64,000 nucleotides of DNA from Pyxidicoccus caerfyrddinensis (GCF_010894405.1 NZ_JAAIYA010000007.1:372001-436000), one strand, 5' to 3'. Shown: positions 7,525 through 17,966, numbered from the stretch's first letter. Program-made: numbers and translations. The notes: generated from the sequence alone by a model not told the origin.

Positions 7525-8952
7525 TCACCCCATCTGCTCGAGCTCCTTCCCCTTCGTCTCGCGAATCTTCCGGACGGTGAAGTACACGGAGAACGCGGCG
7601 GCGGCGGTGTAGAGGCCATACGCCCAGCCGAGCCCCGCGCGCGCGAGGACGGGGAAGGTGGCGGTGACGACGAAGTTGGCCACCCACTGCGACATGGCCG
7701 CCAGCGACAGCGCCAGCGCGCGGATGCGGTTGGGGAATATCTCCCCCAGCAGCACCCAGACGACGGGGCCCCACGAGAAGCCGAAGAAGACGACGTACAG
7801 GTTCGCGGCCACCAGCGCGGCAAATCCCGGCGCGCCTTGCAGCACCGGGTTGCCCAGCGCGTCGTGCGGGGCGGTGGCGAACAGGAAGGCCAGCGTCCCG
7901 AGCGTGAGCGTCATCCCGAGCGAGCCCGCGAGGAGCAGCGGCTTGCGCCCGAGCCGGTCCACGAAGGCAATGGCGACGAGCGTGGTGAGGATGTTGGTGA
8001 TGCTGGTGATGACGGTGATGAGCAGCGAGTCGTGCTCGGAGAAGCCCACCGCCTGCCAGAGCACGCTGGAGTAGTAGAAGATGACGTTGATGCCCACGAA
8101 CTGCTGGAGCACCGCGAGGACGATGCCCACCCAGACGATGGGCAGCAGGCCGAAGCGGGGGCCCTTCAGGTCCGCGTGCTTCGGCGGCCGGTACTCGCGC
8201 AGCGACGCCCGGACCTCCACCAGCCGCATGGGGGCCGCGGAGCCCAGCATGTCCCGCAGCACGTCCAGGGCTTCCCGCTCACGCCCCTTCGCCACGAGGT
8301 AGCGCGGGGACTCGGGGATGATGAGCGCGCCAAGGCCATACGCCAGCGCGGGCGGCACGCCCGTCCAGAACATCCACCGCCAGGCGGCGAAGTCGAACCA
8401 GTGGGGATTGGCGGCCCCACCCGCACCCAGGCTGAGGGCGTAGTCCCCGAGCAGGGCCACGAAGATGCCCACCACAATCGCCATCTGCTGCAGCGAGCCG
8501 AGCCGGCCGCGCAGGTGGGCGGGCGCAATCTCCGCGATGTAGGCCGGTGCGACGACACTCGCGCCGCCCACGGCCACGCCGCCTACCAGGCGCCAGAGGC
8601 CCAGGTCCCACAACGAGAACGCGAACCCCGAGCCGAGCGCGCTGACGCCGAAGAGCGCGGACGCCACCATCATGGTGCGCGTCCGGCCGAAGCGGTCCGC
8701 CAGCCGACCGGCATAGAAGGCCCCTACCGCCGAGCCGAGCAGGGCCGAGGAGACACACAGGCCCAGCGCCCAACCGCCCGCGTTGAAGGTGGTCCGCAGC
8801 GCGCCGATGGCGCCGTTGATGACGGCGGTGTCGAAGCCGAAGAGGAAGCCGCCGAGCGCCGCCACCACAGTGACGAGGAAGACCCGCGTCGCGGAGACCC
8901 TGGGCGAGACTTCCGGCCGCCTGCCTGCCGGGAACTCCATCACCTCGGACAT
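7525..8952 (-). CDS. Sugar porter (MFS) transporter
   Basis: A 475-residue membrane protein with about 12 hydrophobic helices in the arrangement of the sugar-porter family (XylE/GalP/GLUT type), which imports hexoses or pentoses with protons. Signature motifs are GFLFGFDTAVINGAIGAL in helix 1, DRFGRTR after helix 2, PESPRYLVAKGR after helix 6, QQFVGINVIFYYSSVLW in helix 7 and DRLGRKPLL after helix 8. I chose the ATG at 8952 because GGGGAGG lies 8 bp before it; an ATG 18 codons earlier has no such site. It stands alone, with no adjacent sugar-catabolic gene, so the substrate cannot be stated. Confidence 0.9.
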   Translation of the reverse strand: MSEVMEFPAGRRPEVSPRVSATRVFLVTVVAALGGFLFGFDTAVINGAIGALRTTFNAGGWALGLCVSSALLGSAVGAFYAGRLADRFGRTRTMMVASALFGVSALGSGFAFSLWDLGLWRLVGGVAVGGASVVAPAYIAEIAPAHLRGRLGSLQQMAIVVGIFVALLGDYALSLGAGGAANPHWFDFAAWRWMFWTGVPPALAYGLGALIIPESPRYLVAKGREREALDVLRDMLGSAAPMRLVEVRASLREYRPPKHADLKGPRFGLLPIVWVGIVLAVLQQFVGINVIFYYSSVLWQAVGFSEHDSLLITVITSITNILTTLVAIAFVDRLGRKPLLLAGSLGMTLTLGTLAFLFATAPHDALGNPVLQGAPGFAALVAANLYVVFFGFSWGPVVWVLLGEIFPNRIRALALSLAAMSQWVANFVVTATFPVLARAGLGWAYGLYTAAAAFSVYFTVRKIRETKGKELEQMG

Positions 8953-9218
8953 GCGTCGCGCCTCCCCGTGAAGGGTGAGGCTGGCTCCCGGCGGAAGGGA
9001 GCGCACCCGAGCCCCTCTCCATCAGGATAGGTCTCGCGCGCGAGGCGGCACGCACGGGAAGCGGGCTCCCCGAGGGTGGGCCCGGGGGCAGGCGTGCTGC
9101 ACCGTGACATCGCCTTCGGGGAATGATGGGAGGCGCGCCGCCGCTCGCGGCAGGTGGAGCGGCTCGGACGCCCGCTCCGGAGGTCCGCTCCACCCGCGCA
9201 TGCAGCGCCCGCCGCCGC

Positions 9219-11174
9219 TCAGGCCGCCTTGTTGAGCCACTCCTCGTACGCGCGGAAGTCGTAGTCGCGGCCGAGGAAGGCGTGCACCAGCTTCGCGGCG
9301 TCGTCCGAGCCGCCCGGCTCCAGTACCTCGCGGCGATACGCCTGCGCGGGCGCGGGCTCCAGCATCCCCTTCTGCTGGAACACCGTGAAGAGGTCCTTCG
9401 CGATGACCAGCGACCACATATACGTGTAGTAGTTGGACGAGTACCCGTCGAGGTGCCCGAAGGAGAGGTGGAAGTGCGTGCCCTCCACGTACGGGAAGGG
9501 CGTGTACCTGCCCTGCAGCTCGCGGACGAGCGCGGTGGCGTCCACGCTCCCGGGCTCGCGCCGGTACAGCTCCAGGCTGAGCGCGGCGTAGAACATCTGC
9601 TGGCGCACCCACAGCCCCTTGCCGAACTCCTCCGCGCGGCGCATGCGCGCGACGATGTCCGCGGGAATCGGCTCGCCCGTCTGGTAGTGCCGGGCGAACG
9701 TCTGGAGGCACGCGGCGTCACGCGCCCACTCCTCCAGCATCTGCGAGGGGGCCTCCACGAAGTCCCACTCCGTGCGCACGCCGGACACGCCCGCCCAGCG
9801 CGTGTGGCCGCCGAAGATGTGGTGCAAGAGGTGGCCGAACTCGTGGAAGAAGGTCTCCACGTCGCTGTGCTGGAGCAGCGCGGGCTCCGCGCCGGGCCGG
9901 GGGAAGTTGCACAGGAGCACGCCCTCCGGCAGCCGGCGCCCCGTCTTGCCGCTGGTGAGGGTGAACTGGGCCGCGTGCTTGTACTTGTCCTCGCGCGGGT
10001 GCATGTCCAGGAAGAAGCGCCCGCGCAGCGTGGCGCCCTCGTAGACGTCGTAGGCCTCCACGTCCGGGTGCCACACCGGCGCGTCCGGGACGTGGCGGTA
10101 GGTGACGCCGAACAGGCGCGCCGTCAGGTTGAGCACGCCCTGCTTCACGCGCGTGTACTCGTAGTAGGGCCGCACCACCTGCGAGTCGAACGCGTACTGC
10201 TCGGCGCGAATGCGGTCCTCCAGGAAGGCCTGGTCCCACGGGTCCACGCGCTGGGCGCCGGGCACGTCGCGGCGCTTGCGGGACAGCAGCATGTCGTAGT
10301 CGCGCTTCATGCGCGCGCCGGAGGCGGCGGAAATCTTCTCGATGAAGTCCGCGGCGGCCTGCTCGTCGCGAATCATCTTGTCCTCGGTGGAGTAGGCCGC
10401 CCAGTTGCGGTAGCCCAGCAGCGTGGCCAGCTCGTGGCGGCGGGCCACCATGCGCTGGAGCACGTCCACGTTGGCGGGGTGGCCGCGCAGGCGGAACAGG
10501 CGCCACATCGTCTCGCGGGCCTTCGCGTCCCGAGAGTACGTCATGAAGGGGACGATGTCCGGGTAGTCCGTGGTGATGCGCACCTGGCCGTCCGCGCCGG
10601 GCGCATGGGCGCGCACGTAGTCGTCGGGCAGTCCGTCCAGGGCGGACGGAGGCAGGGCCTCGGTGCGGGTGTCCTGGCGGATGTTGCGGCTGAACTCCTG
10701 GCCGATACGGACCAGTTCCTCCTGCAACTCCTTCACGCGGGCGCGGGTGGCGGCGTCGCGGTCCACACCGGCGCGGCGGAAGTCGCGCAGCACCTTCTCC
10801 ATCCACTTGTGCGTGGGCGCGTCCTCGCCGGACAGGTCCAACGAGGCGAGCACGTCGTAGACACCCCGGTCCATGCGGATGTCGTTGATGAGTGTCTCGA
10901 GCGCCTGCTCGGCCGCCTCGCCGGCCTCGCGCATGGCGGCGTCCGGGTGGGCGTGGCGGGCGACGGCGGCGCGAGAGCTGGCGTCGTCGAGCGCGGCCAT
11001 CGCCTCGTCGTACACCTCCAGCACCTCCCGCACGGCGTAGGGGGGCCGGAGCGCCTTGAGGCGGGCGATGCCGGAGCGGGCCGCGGCGATGGCCTCTTCT
11101 CCGGAGCGACGGAACTCGGTCGGCGGGCAGGTAATGAGGCGGGCGGCGTCGGGGACGAGCGTCTCGGCGGGCAC
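9219..11174 (-). CDS. M3 family zinc oligopeptidase (thimet oligopeptidase-like)
   Basis: A cytoplasmic peptidase of about 651 residues that should cleave short peptides. The zinc motif is FFHEFGHLLHHIFGG, with the third ligand expected in the following helix (FVEAPSQMLEEWA). The long helical N-terminal half and the C-terminal SFGHLDGYSSNYYTYMWS block, which carries the substrate-binding Gly/Tyr loop, are typical of M3 enzymes. The frame extends to an ATG at 11228, but the GTG at 11174 is preceded by AGGAG at 6-7 bp and gives a family-like N-terminus, so I use it. The upstream gene on the same strand ends in a strong hairpin, so transcription probably starts independently. Confidence 0.9.
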   Translation of the reverse strand: MPAETLVPDAARLITCPPTEFRRSGEEAIAAARSGIARLKALRPPYAVREVLEVYDEAMAALDDASSRAAVARHAHPDAAMREAGEAAEQALETLINDIRMDRGVYDVLASLDLSGEDAPTHKWMEKVLRDFRRAGVDRDAATRARVKELQEELVRIGQEFSRNIRQDTRTEALPPSALDGLPDDYVRAHAPGADGQVRITTDYPDIVPFMTYSRDAKARETMWRLFRLRGHPANVDVLQRMVARRHELATLLGYRNWAAYSTEDKMIRDEQAAADFIEKISAASGARMKRDYDMLLSRKRRDVPGAQRVDPWDQAFLEDRIRAEQYAFDSQVVRPYYEYTRVKQGVLNLTARLFGVTYRHVPDAPVWHPDVEAYDVYEGATLRGRFFLDMHPREDKYKHAAQFTLTSGKTGRRLPEGVLLCNFPRPGAEPALLQHSDVETFFHEFGHLLHHIFGGHTRWAGVSGVRTEWDFVEAPSQMLEEWARDAACLQTFARHYQTGEPIPADIVARMRRAEEFGKGLWVRQQMFYAALSLELYRREPGSVDATALVRELQGRYTPFPYVEGTHFHLSFGHLDGYSSNYYTYMWSLVIAKDLFTVFQQKGMLEPAPAQAYRREVLEPGGSDDAAKLVHAFLGRDYDFRAYEEWLNKAA

Positions 11175-11264
11175 TGTCTTCTCCTGGACCTGGTGACAGG
11201 AAGCTGGGGCGCCAAAGGTAATGCGCATGCCCCGGCATGGCAGCAGCCTTCCGTGCCTGAAAAG

Positions 11265-11304
11265 CAGGAGGCCGCCCCGGCGTGGTGCCGGGTGCGGCCT
11301 CCTG
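11265..11304 (-). terminator. Hairpin terminator after the lamin-tail lipoprotein gene
   Basis: A perfect 11-bp inverted repeat (CAGGAGGCCGC / GCGGCCTCCTG) is extended inward by CCCGG/CCGGG with one bulged base and a 7-base loop. Read on the minus strand the stem is followed by CTTTTC, a short T-run. It lies 22 bp past the stop of the large lipoprotein gene and upstream of the M3 peptidase start. Confidence 0.8.
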
Positions 11305-11326
11305 GACGACTCAACGGTTCAGTGGA

Positions 11327-14300
11327 CTACGGCAGCTCGGTCGCGCTCTGCGAGCTCTGCGGCTGGCGCGCGGCGCGGGTGACGAAGTCCTGGCTGTTGT
11401 TGTCCGAGTCGGTGCCGTTGCCGCGGGCGGCATCGGTACCGCCGACGGCCATGGTGGCCGAGGTGGAACTGGACACCGCCTTGCGCTCGAGGCTGCCGCC
11501 GACGGCCGGGTGGGCCGGAGCCGCCGTGCCCTCGGGGCTGTTGCCGGTGCCCCACGCCAGCTTGTCCACCGCCACGTCCGTGGTGCTGGTGGTGAGCCCC
11601 GGACCGATGCGCACGTGGCCACCGGCCGTGGTGGAAGCGGACGTGTCGAAGGTGTACGACAGGTCCGCCGCCTGGCTGCCGGAGCCGCTGTAGTTGGCGC
11701 CCGCGAGGAGGAAGTACCCCCGGGCCTTGATGACCTTGCCCGCGGGGATGGTGACGGTGGCGGAATAGGTGGTGCCGGTGGCGGACTTGTACTGCACCAG
11801 CCAGTTGCCGATGTTCACGTCGCTGTTGGTCGGGTTGTGGAGCTCGATGAACTCGTCCGTCGCGGCGGTGCCGGAGCCGTTGCCCCCGCTGAATTCGCTG
11901 ATGACCACGTGGTTGGTCAGCGGCGTGGGCAGCGCCGGATTCACCGTCACCGTGCCGTACTGCGGCGACCCGCCCGACACGACGCCGTTCTGGTCGCAGT
12001 ACACCCAGTCCTGCGCGCCCGCCGGCCCCTTCGTGAAGCGGTAGCGGAAGCCGTACAGGTAGCTGCCGGCCGTGCCGATGTTCAGCGTGCCCACCATCTC
12101 GTCGTTGCTGGAACCCGCCGGGCTGTAGGCCGCGTTGAACGGCGCGGGCACCCACGTCCAGCCCTGCGGAGCGCTGGCGTTCGTGCCGTAGCCCAGCTCG
12201 GCGACGATGAACGGGAAGTTGTCGTTGCCGAGCTGGTTCCGGTTGGAGATCTGGTCGTCGTAGAACTGGCTGTAGATGGTCTGCGGCGTGTTCGTCAGGA
12301 TGGGCGCGGGGATGGTCTTCGGGAACTGGATGGCGCAGTAGTCCACCGGCGGGTTGATGGCCACGCCGCACGTCTCGTTGGGCTGGCCCGGCGTGCCCCG
12401 GCCTCCACCATCCAGTAGCGTGACGGTGTCACACCAGTACCAGGGGTACTGATGCGCCGGAGTTCCCAGCACCGCCAGGGACAGGTTCATGGAGCGGCTC
12501 TCCGACTGCGGGAACGAGAGCGTGTACACGAGGTCGTCCACCACGGTGCCGCCCATCGCGACGGTGAGGTGCCCCCTGCGTTCGAGGAAGAAGCTGGCGG
12601 GCGTTGCATAGTCCGCGTGAACCCCTCCATTGCTGAACGGGTTCGTGTCGCGCGCGATGACGAAGGCGCCTCCCCCGGCAACGATGCGCGGCTGGTTCCC
12701 CGATGCCGGATCCACGGTGAAGCTCTGCACGTTGCCCGCGTCGTCGTCGTAGGTGACGACGAGGTTCGTGACGTCGACCAACCCGCTCGTCGGGTTGGTG
12801 AGCTCGAAGTACTCGGTGGTGCCCTCGAAGACGGTGTGCATCACCTCGCTGATGGCGAGCTGCCCGGCGGCCGGCGGAGGCGCCGTGTCACAGGCCCCCT
12901 GGAAGCAGACCGCGTTCTGACCGGGGCAGGTCGTGAGCCTGGGGTTTTCGCTGCACACCGCCTGGCCGTTCTGCACGGTACACGTCGAATCCCATACGTA
13001 GAGGTTCCGATTGTCCGCGCTGCACTCCGAGGGAGGGGGCGTGCAGACGACGCCGGCGCACAGCCCGGGCACCTCGATGGAGGTCACCCCCAGCGAGCTG
13101 GCGTTCCCCGCGCCGTCGTGGACGCGGAGGCCGAAGTACCAGGTCGTCGCCTGCGCGGTCGGGAGGTCCACGATGGCTTCTTCCTGGGTGCCGGACGGCT
13201 GCGGCGGACTGGTGGCCACCAGCGTGGCGTTGCCGAAGTTGCCAGCATCGATGGGGCTGGAGCTCCGGCGCAGCTCGTAGCTCGCCGCCAGGCCAGCGCT
13301 GCCATCATCCCCCGTGGCCCGCCACGTCAGGCGGACGGTGTCGTTGTCCACCAGCGACGCCGTGAAGGAGCCGGCCGGGGCCGGGGCCTGGTCATCGGAG
13401 ATGACGAGCTCGGCATCCGTCCCGGCGACGCTCAGGTCCGCCGCCTCCACGACGAGGTTGAACGCGCCCTCCTGGTCCACGGTGAGGTTGGAGAAGGTGG
13501 CCACGCCGTCCACCGGGTTCACCGTCGTCGTGCCGCCCAGCGTGGTGCCCAGGGGCCCGCCGACGAGCCGCACCGTCAGCGCGGGGGTGGTGACGAGCGG
13601 GGTGTTGTCGAAGGCGTCGCGCAGGGCCGCGCGCAACGGCGCGAGCGGCTGGCGCACGGAGCCCGTCGCCGGCGCACCCAGAATCACCAGTCGCACCGGC
13701 TCCGCCGCCTCCACCGTGACGTGGACGTCCGTGCTCACGGACAACACGGTGTCCTGGAAGGTGATGGTCTGCGGCCCCGACGTCTGCAGCGTGGCGCGGA
13801 ACGGGAACTCGCCCTCATCCTCCTCGCGGAAGGTGTGGTACTCCATCAGCCCCGGGTCCGGGTCCGAGGTGGTGGTCCTCACCATGCCGGTGTAGTTCGT
13901 CTTCCGGTTGCCGGCGCTGTCATACGCGGTGACGAGGAAGAAGATCGTCTGGCCCGCGATGACGGGCCCCGGTCCCTGCTCCACGCGCAGCTCCGCGAGC
14001 GCGCCGGGCTGCACCGAGACGGGCTCGCTGTCCTGCAACGTCGAGCTCGCGAGGTCCCGGGCGACGAGCACCTTGTTGCCCACCGACGCGAACGTCACGC
14101 TGAAGGTGTGCCGGCCCGCGTCCGCCTCGGTGAAGGGGTAGTTCGCCGGCACCGTGGCCTGCGCGTCGCCCTGGGCCTCGAAGCCCACCGTGCCCCGATA
14201 GCCCGAGACCCGGTTGCCGAAGGCGTCGAGCAGCGTCACCGTCGCGTCCACCGGCTGCCCCGACACCGGCAGCGGAGTGGAGAGCGCCAGCTCCATGTGG

Positions 14301-16900
14301 TCCGCGGCGGCCGCGGCCACGCGCGTGCTCGCCGTGACGCTCCGTCCCGAAGCGCCCTGCTCCGTCGCGGTGACGGAGCGCGTGCCCGCCGTGCGCAGCG
14401 TCACGGGGAAGGCGTGCTGGCCGTGGTCGCCGGACACGAAGGTGTAGTCCGCCGGGAGCACCGCCTGCGCGTCATCCGACGTGAAGTGCACCGTGCCGGC
14501 GTAGCCCGTCACGATGTTGCCGAAGCGGTCCCTGGCGCTGAAGGTGAGCAGGTGCGACTCGCCCGCCGTCACGTCCGCGGGAAGCCCCGCCAGCTCCAGG
14601 TGGTCCGCCGCGTCGCTGGTCACCTCCACCTCGAGCGAGGCGGTGAGCGGGTTGGCATTCAGCTCCGCCACCGTCACGCTCTGGGCGCCCGAGGTGGTCA
14701 ACGTCACGTTGCCGAAGACGTGGTGCCCCGCGTCCTGCGCGGTGAAGGTGTAGTCGCCCGGCAGGGCCGCCTGGGCGTCCGTCGACGTGAAGTGCACCGT
14801 GTGCGCGTAGCCGGTGGCCACGTTGTCGTAGGCGTCATACGCGGTCAGCTCCAGGCTGCCCTGCGCGCCCGCGGCGACGGGGCTCACGAGGCCGGTGAGC
14901 GCGAGGCGGTTGGCCGCGGCCGCCTGGACGGTGAACGGGTTGCTCGTCGCCGACAGCGAGTTGGCGCTGGCGGAGAAGCGGTGCGCGCCGTCCGCCTTCT
15001 TCACAATCACGCCGGTGAAGGCCGCCACGCCGTTGACGGGAACCACCGTCACCGGCTGGAAGCCGGGGTCGCTCGACAGGGACACCGTCACCGGAGAGGT
15101 GGCGGTGGGGACGATGTCGCCATTCGCGTCCTGCAGGGCGACGCGGAACTCGGCCAGCGCCTGGCCGGCGATGCCGCCGACGGGCTGCGCGGTGAAGGCC
15201 AGCTGCGTCACCGCCGGGTCCTGCGTCTGCACCGCCAGGCTGGCGGAGCGCGCGGAGTTGCCGCGGTTGTCCGTCACCTTCAGCGCCACGTGGTAGGTGC
15301 GGCTGGGGAGCAGGTCCGTGAGGGTCGCGGACTCGGCGGTGCCCGGCGCGGCCGGAGCGCCGACACCGGCCACCGGGGTGGCCGCGTCGAACTCGGCGTC
15401 GCTGGTGATGGCGCTCGTCGAGTAGCGCACCTGCTGCGAGGTCGCCCGGCCCTCGGTGCCGTCGTCACCCACGGCCTGCCACGTCACCGTGGCGCTGGTC
15501 GACGTGGACGCGCCCGCGGCGAGCGACGGCGTCGCGGGGACGACGTCATCCACCACGTCGATGGCATCGCTCGTATCGGAGGTGAGGCCCTGCGCGGAGG
15601 CGACGAGCGAGACGCCGCCCTCCTCGTTCAGCCGCACGTTCGAGAAGGTGGCCACGCCGTCCACCGGGGCGGCCTCGAGGACGCCACCGAGCCCGGTGCC
15701 ATTCCCCGCCAGGCCCACCGTCACCAGGGGCGCGCCGACGGCCGCGTGGTTTCCGTACGCGTCCTGGAGCGACACCGTCACCGGGGACAGCGCCGTGCGC
15801 ACGGAGACGCGGGTCGGCGTGTGGGTGAAGACGAGCGCGGCGGCCTCACCAGCGACCACGCCCACGTCATGGCTGGACGTCAGCGCCGCGAGCGTCCCGT
15901 CCTGGACGGTGACGTGCTGGGCGCCCGCGCGCTTCAGGGTGATGCCCGTGAAGGTGAAGTGGCCCTCGTCCGTCGCCGTGAAGGCGTGGGCGGAGGGAAG
16001 CGCGGCGGTGGCGTCCGACGAAGTCACCGCCAGCGTGCCCGCGTAGCCGGTGGCGACGTTGCCGAAGGCGTCCCGCAGCGTCACCTGCGCGCTCTGCGCG
16101 GCGCCCGCGGTGGCCACGGCCGGCAGGCCCGTGACTTCCAGCGAGGCGGCCGCGGCCGGAGCGACGGCGAAGGTGGGGCTGGTGGCTCCCTCCAGGTCCG
16201 CGGCTTCCACCTTCAGCTGGTAGCCGGTGCCCGCCTTCTTCAGCACCGCCTCCGTGAAGTGCACCACGCCAGCCACCGCGCTCGCCTTCAGCGTGCCCTC
16301 CAGGGCGGCGGCGCCCGGGCCCGCGGCCAGTGACAGCGTCACCTCGTCGGTGGCGCTCGTCACGGTGCGGCCCTTGGCGTCCTTCAGCGACACCTCCAGG
16401 TCACCGATGGGCGCGCCGGCCGTGGCCGACAGCGCGGTGGCGGAGAAGGCCAGCCGCGTGGGACGCGGGGCGACGAAGGCGACGACGGGACGGGTGCCGA
16501 GCACCACCGCGCCGCCCTCGGCCTCGACGGAGGCCGTCACCGTCTTCGAGCCCGCGCCGGTGGACACCACGGAGGCCGTCGTCTTGCCCTCGGCGTCCGT
16601 CTTCGCCGCCGGCTGCGTCACGGTGTTGCCGTCGCCGGACACCTCCACGCGCACCGTGCGCCCTTCCAGGGGCGAGCCGTCCTTCTGCTTCACGGTGACG
16701 GTGACGGTGACGCGGTCCTCGCCGTCGGCGAGCACCTGCGCGGCGCGGCTTACCTCCACCCGCGAGAGGGCCGCGTCAGGCAGCGGCTTCGGTGTGGGAG
16801 TGGGCTGCGGTTCGGTGCCATCACCACAGCCCAGGGCGACGCCCAGGCACAGCACGCTCAGCCCAAGGAGCCGGGCCAGCGAGAAAGACGGACGGGACAT
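11327..16900 (-). CDS. Giant surface lipoprotein with Ig-like repeats, FnIII modules and two lamin-tail domains
   Basis: About 1857 residues. The ATG at 16900 follows GGAGA and opens a lipoprotein signal ending in CLGVALGC, so the mature protein is lipid-anchored, probably at the outer membrane surface. Residues about 35-450 and 560-1165 are tandem Ig/filamin-like repeats with a recurring pattern (VT-x-x-DAFGN-x-x-TGYAGT, then S-D-A-x-A-x-LP, then the A-G-x-H-x-F end). FnIII-like modules sit near 455-555 and 1170-1270. A short cysteine-rich linker precedes two lamin-tail domains, near 1345-1470 (LAISEVMHTVFEGTTEYFEL) and 1655-1780 (HVVISEFSGGNGSG). Such proteins are usually adhesins or surface scaffolds. 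No catalytic domain is visible. The repeats vary in sequence, so they are old and not recent duplications. It is monocistronic, with a terminator hairpin behind it. Confidence 0.85.
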   Translation of the reverse strand: MSRPSFSLARLLGLSVLCLGVALGCGDGTEPQPTPTPKPLPDAALSRVEVSRAAQVLADGEDRVTVTVTVKQKDGSPLEGRTVRVEVSGDGNTVTQPAAKTDAEGKTTASVVSTGAGSKTVTASVEAEGGAVVLGTRPVVAFVAPRPTRLAFSATALSATAGAPIGDLEVSLKDAKGRTVTSATDEVTLSLAAGPGAAALEGTLKASAVAGVVHFTEAVLKKAGTGYQLKVEAADLEGATSPTFAVAPAAAASLEVTGLPAVATAGAAQSAQVTLRDAFGNVATGYAGTLAVTSSDATAALPSAHAFTATDEGHFTFTGITLKRAGAQHVTVQDGTLAALTSSHDVGVVAGEAAALVFTHTPTRVSVRTALSPVTVSLQDAYGNHAAVGAPLVTVGLAGNGTGLGGVLEAAPVDGVATFSNVRLNEEGGVSLVASAQGLTSDTSDAIDVVDDVVPATPSLAAGASTSTSATVTWQAVGDDGTEGRATSQQVRYSTSAITSDAEFDAATPVAGVGAPAAPGTAESATLTDLLPSRTYHVALKVTDNRGNSARSASLAVQTQDPAVTQLAFTAQPVGGIAGQALAEFRVALQDANGDIVPTATSPVTVSLSSDPGFQPVTVVPVNGVAAFTGVIVKKADGAHRFSASANSLSATSNPFTVQAAAANRLALTGLVSPVAAGAQGSLELTAYDAYDNVATGYAHTVHFTSTDAQAALPGDYTFTAQDAGHHVFGNVTLTTSGAQSVTVAELNANPLTASLEVEVTSDAADHLELAGLPADVTAGESHLLTFSARDRFGNIVTGYAGTVHFTSDDAQAVLPADYTFVSGDHGQHAFPVTLRTAGTRSVTATEQGASGRSVTASTRVAAAAADHMELALSTPLPVSGQPVDATVTLLDAFGNRVSGYRGTVGFEAQGDAQATVPANYPFTEADAGRHTFSVTFASVGNKVLVARDLASSTLQDSEPVSVQPGALAELRVEQGPGPVIAGQTIFFLVTAYDSAGNRKTNYTGMVRTTTSDPDPGLMEYHTFREEDEGEFPFRATLQTSGPQTITFQDTVLSVSTDVHVTVEAAEPVRLVILGAPATGSVRQPLAPLRAALRDAFDNTPLVTTPALTVRLVGGPLGTTLGGTTTVNPVDGVATFSNLTVDQEGAFNLVVEAADLSVAGTDAELVISDDQAPAPAGSFTASLVDNDTVRLTWRATGDDGSAGLAASYELRRSSSPIDAGNFGNATLVATSPPQPSGTQEEAIVDLPTAQATTWYFGLRVHDGAGNASSLGVTSIEVPGLCAGVVCTPPPSECSADNRNLYVWDSTCTVQNGQAVCSENPRLTTCPGQNAVCFQGACDTAPPPAAGQLAISEVMHTVFEGTTEYFELTNPTSGLVDVTNLVVTYDDDAGNVQSFTVDPASGNQPRIVAGGGAFVIARDTNPFSNGGVHADYATPASFFLERRGHLTVAMGGTVVDDLVYTLSFPQSESRSMNLSLAVLGTPAHQYPWYWCDTVTLLDGGGRGTPGQPNETCGVAINPPVDYCAIQFPKTIPAPILTNTPQTIYSQFYDDQISNRNQLGNDNFPFIVAELGYGTNASAPQGWTWVPAPFNAAYSPAGSSNDEMVGTLNIGTAGSYLYGFRYRFTKGPAGAQDWVYCDQNGVVSGGSPQYGTVTVNPALPTPLTNHVVISEFSGGNGSGTAATDEFIELHNPTNSDVNIGNWLVQYKSATGTTYSATVTIPAGKVIKARGYFLLAGANYSGSGSQAADLSYTFDTSASTTAGGHVRIGPGLTTSTTDVAVDKLAWGTGNSPEGTAAPAHPAVGGSLERKAVSSSTSATMAVGGTDAARGNGTDSDNNSQDFVTRAARQPQSSQSATELP

Positions 16901-17049
16901 GGATGTCTCCGGAAGCGAGCGGACCCCGCGCGAAAAACTTCCCCCCGCGCGGGGTTGCATCGACTTCTAGCAGACAGTCCACCCCCGGAAGTAGTACCTG
17001 ACCGCAAACTTGCAGCACCAATAGAAATCCACGGTGCCGTGACGGGGGG

Positions 17050-17850
17050 TTACATGAGGGCGGCCATGAGGGCGCCGCCGCCCAGGAGGGACTGGCCGCC
17101 GTCGCAGACCATGATGGAGCCGGTGATGTAGGACGCGGCGTCCGACGCGAGGAAGAGCGCGAGCCGGGAGATGTCCTCCTTCTTGCCGAAGCGCTGCAGG
17201 GGCAGGGCCTGGATGAGCTTGTGCTTCCCCTCCTCGCTGGGCGCGAGCCGGCGCATGCCTTCGGTGTCGTCGATGGGGCCGGGGGTAATCGCATTGACGC
17301 GCACGCCGGAGCCGCCCCACTCGATGGCGAGCACGCGGGTGAGCATGTCCACGCCGGCCTTGGCGGCGCACACGTGGGCCTGCATGGCCATGGGCAGGTA
17401 GGCCTGGGGCGCGGAGATGTTGATGAGACAGGCGCCGGGCTTGCGCAGGTGGTCGAAGGCGGCGCGGCTGATGTTGAAGGTGCCCAGCACGTCGATGTCC
17501 ATCACGGCCTTGAAGCCATTGGAGGACATGCCCAGCACGGGCGCGGGGAAGTTGCCGGCGGCGCCGCACACGACGATGTCCAGTTCGCCGTACGCGTCGC
17601 GCACCGTCTGGAGGGCCTTCTCCACGGCGGCGTAGTCGCGCACGTCGGCGGCCACGCCCATGGCGGTGCCGTGGGCCTGGAGGCCCTTCACCGCGCCCTC
17701 GAGCTTCTCCACGTTGCGGCCATTGATGGCCACCTTCGCGCCCGCCTTCACGAAGGCCTCGGCGATGCCGAGGTTGATGCCACTGCTGCCGCCGGAAATG
17801 AACGCCACCTTGCCCGCGAGCAGCCCGTCCCGGAACACGCCATCAGCCAT
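17050..17850 (-). CDS. SDR oxidoreductase, 2,4-dienoyl-CoA reductase (DECR-like)
   Basis: A 266-residue Rossmann enzyme. The nucleotide-binding motif is [17 protein letters not shown], followed by INGRN (the arginine suggests NADPH) and CGAAGNF. The stretch [17 protein letters not shown] and the ending [20 protein letters not shown] are very close to the peroxisomal-type 2,4-dienoyl-CoA reductases. The classical SDR Tyr of YxxxK is absent: the segment reads [10 protein letters not shown], with the lysine kept, as is known for DECR enzymes. It should reduce the conjugated double bond of 2,4-dienoyl-CoA during oxidation of unsaturated fatty acids. The ATG at 17850 follows GGAGA. It is divergent from the U32 gene, with 116 bp between starts. 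An ECH1-like isomerase lies 4.4 kb away. Confidence 0.82.
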   Translation of the reverse strand: MADGVFRDGLLAGKVAFISGGSSGINLGIAEAFVKAGAKVAINGRNVEKLEGAVKGLQAHGTAMGVAADVRDYAAVEKALQTVRDAYGELDIVVCGAAGNFPAPVLGMSSNGFKAVMDIDVLGTFNISRAAFDHLRKPGACLINISAPQAYLPMAMQAHVCAAKAGVDMLTRVLAIEWGGSGVRVNAITPGPIDDTEGMRRLAPSEEGKHKLIQALPLQRFGKKEDISRLALFLASDAASYITGSIMVCDGGQSLLGGGALMAALM

Positions 17851-17966
17851 TGACTCGTCTCCTTTGGAAGCAACCAGGCGGCGACTTGACCAGAACCTGC
17901 CGCACCGCGCCATGGCCTTCGCGTGACGGACGGCAGGGCCCGGGGTGCTGTGTTAGAGGACGCGAC

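Noticed and set aside
12452..16333. About 1290-codon plus-strand frame opposite the lamin-tail lipoprotein
   Set aside because: Arginine/glycine/valine-rich low-complexity reading without domains; the minus-strand frame has a lipobox and clear domains.
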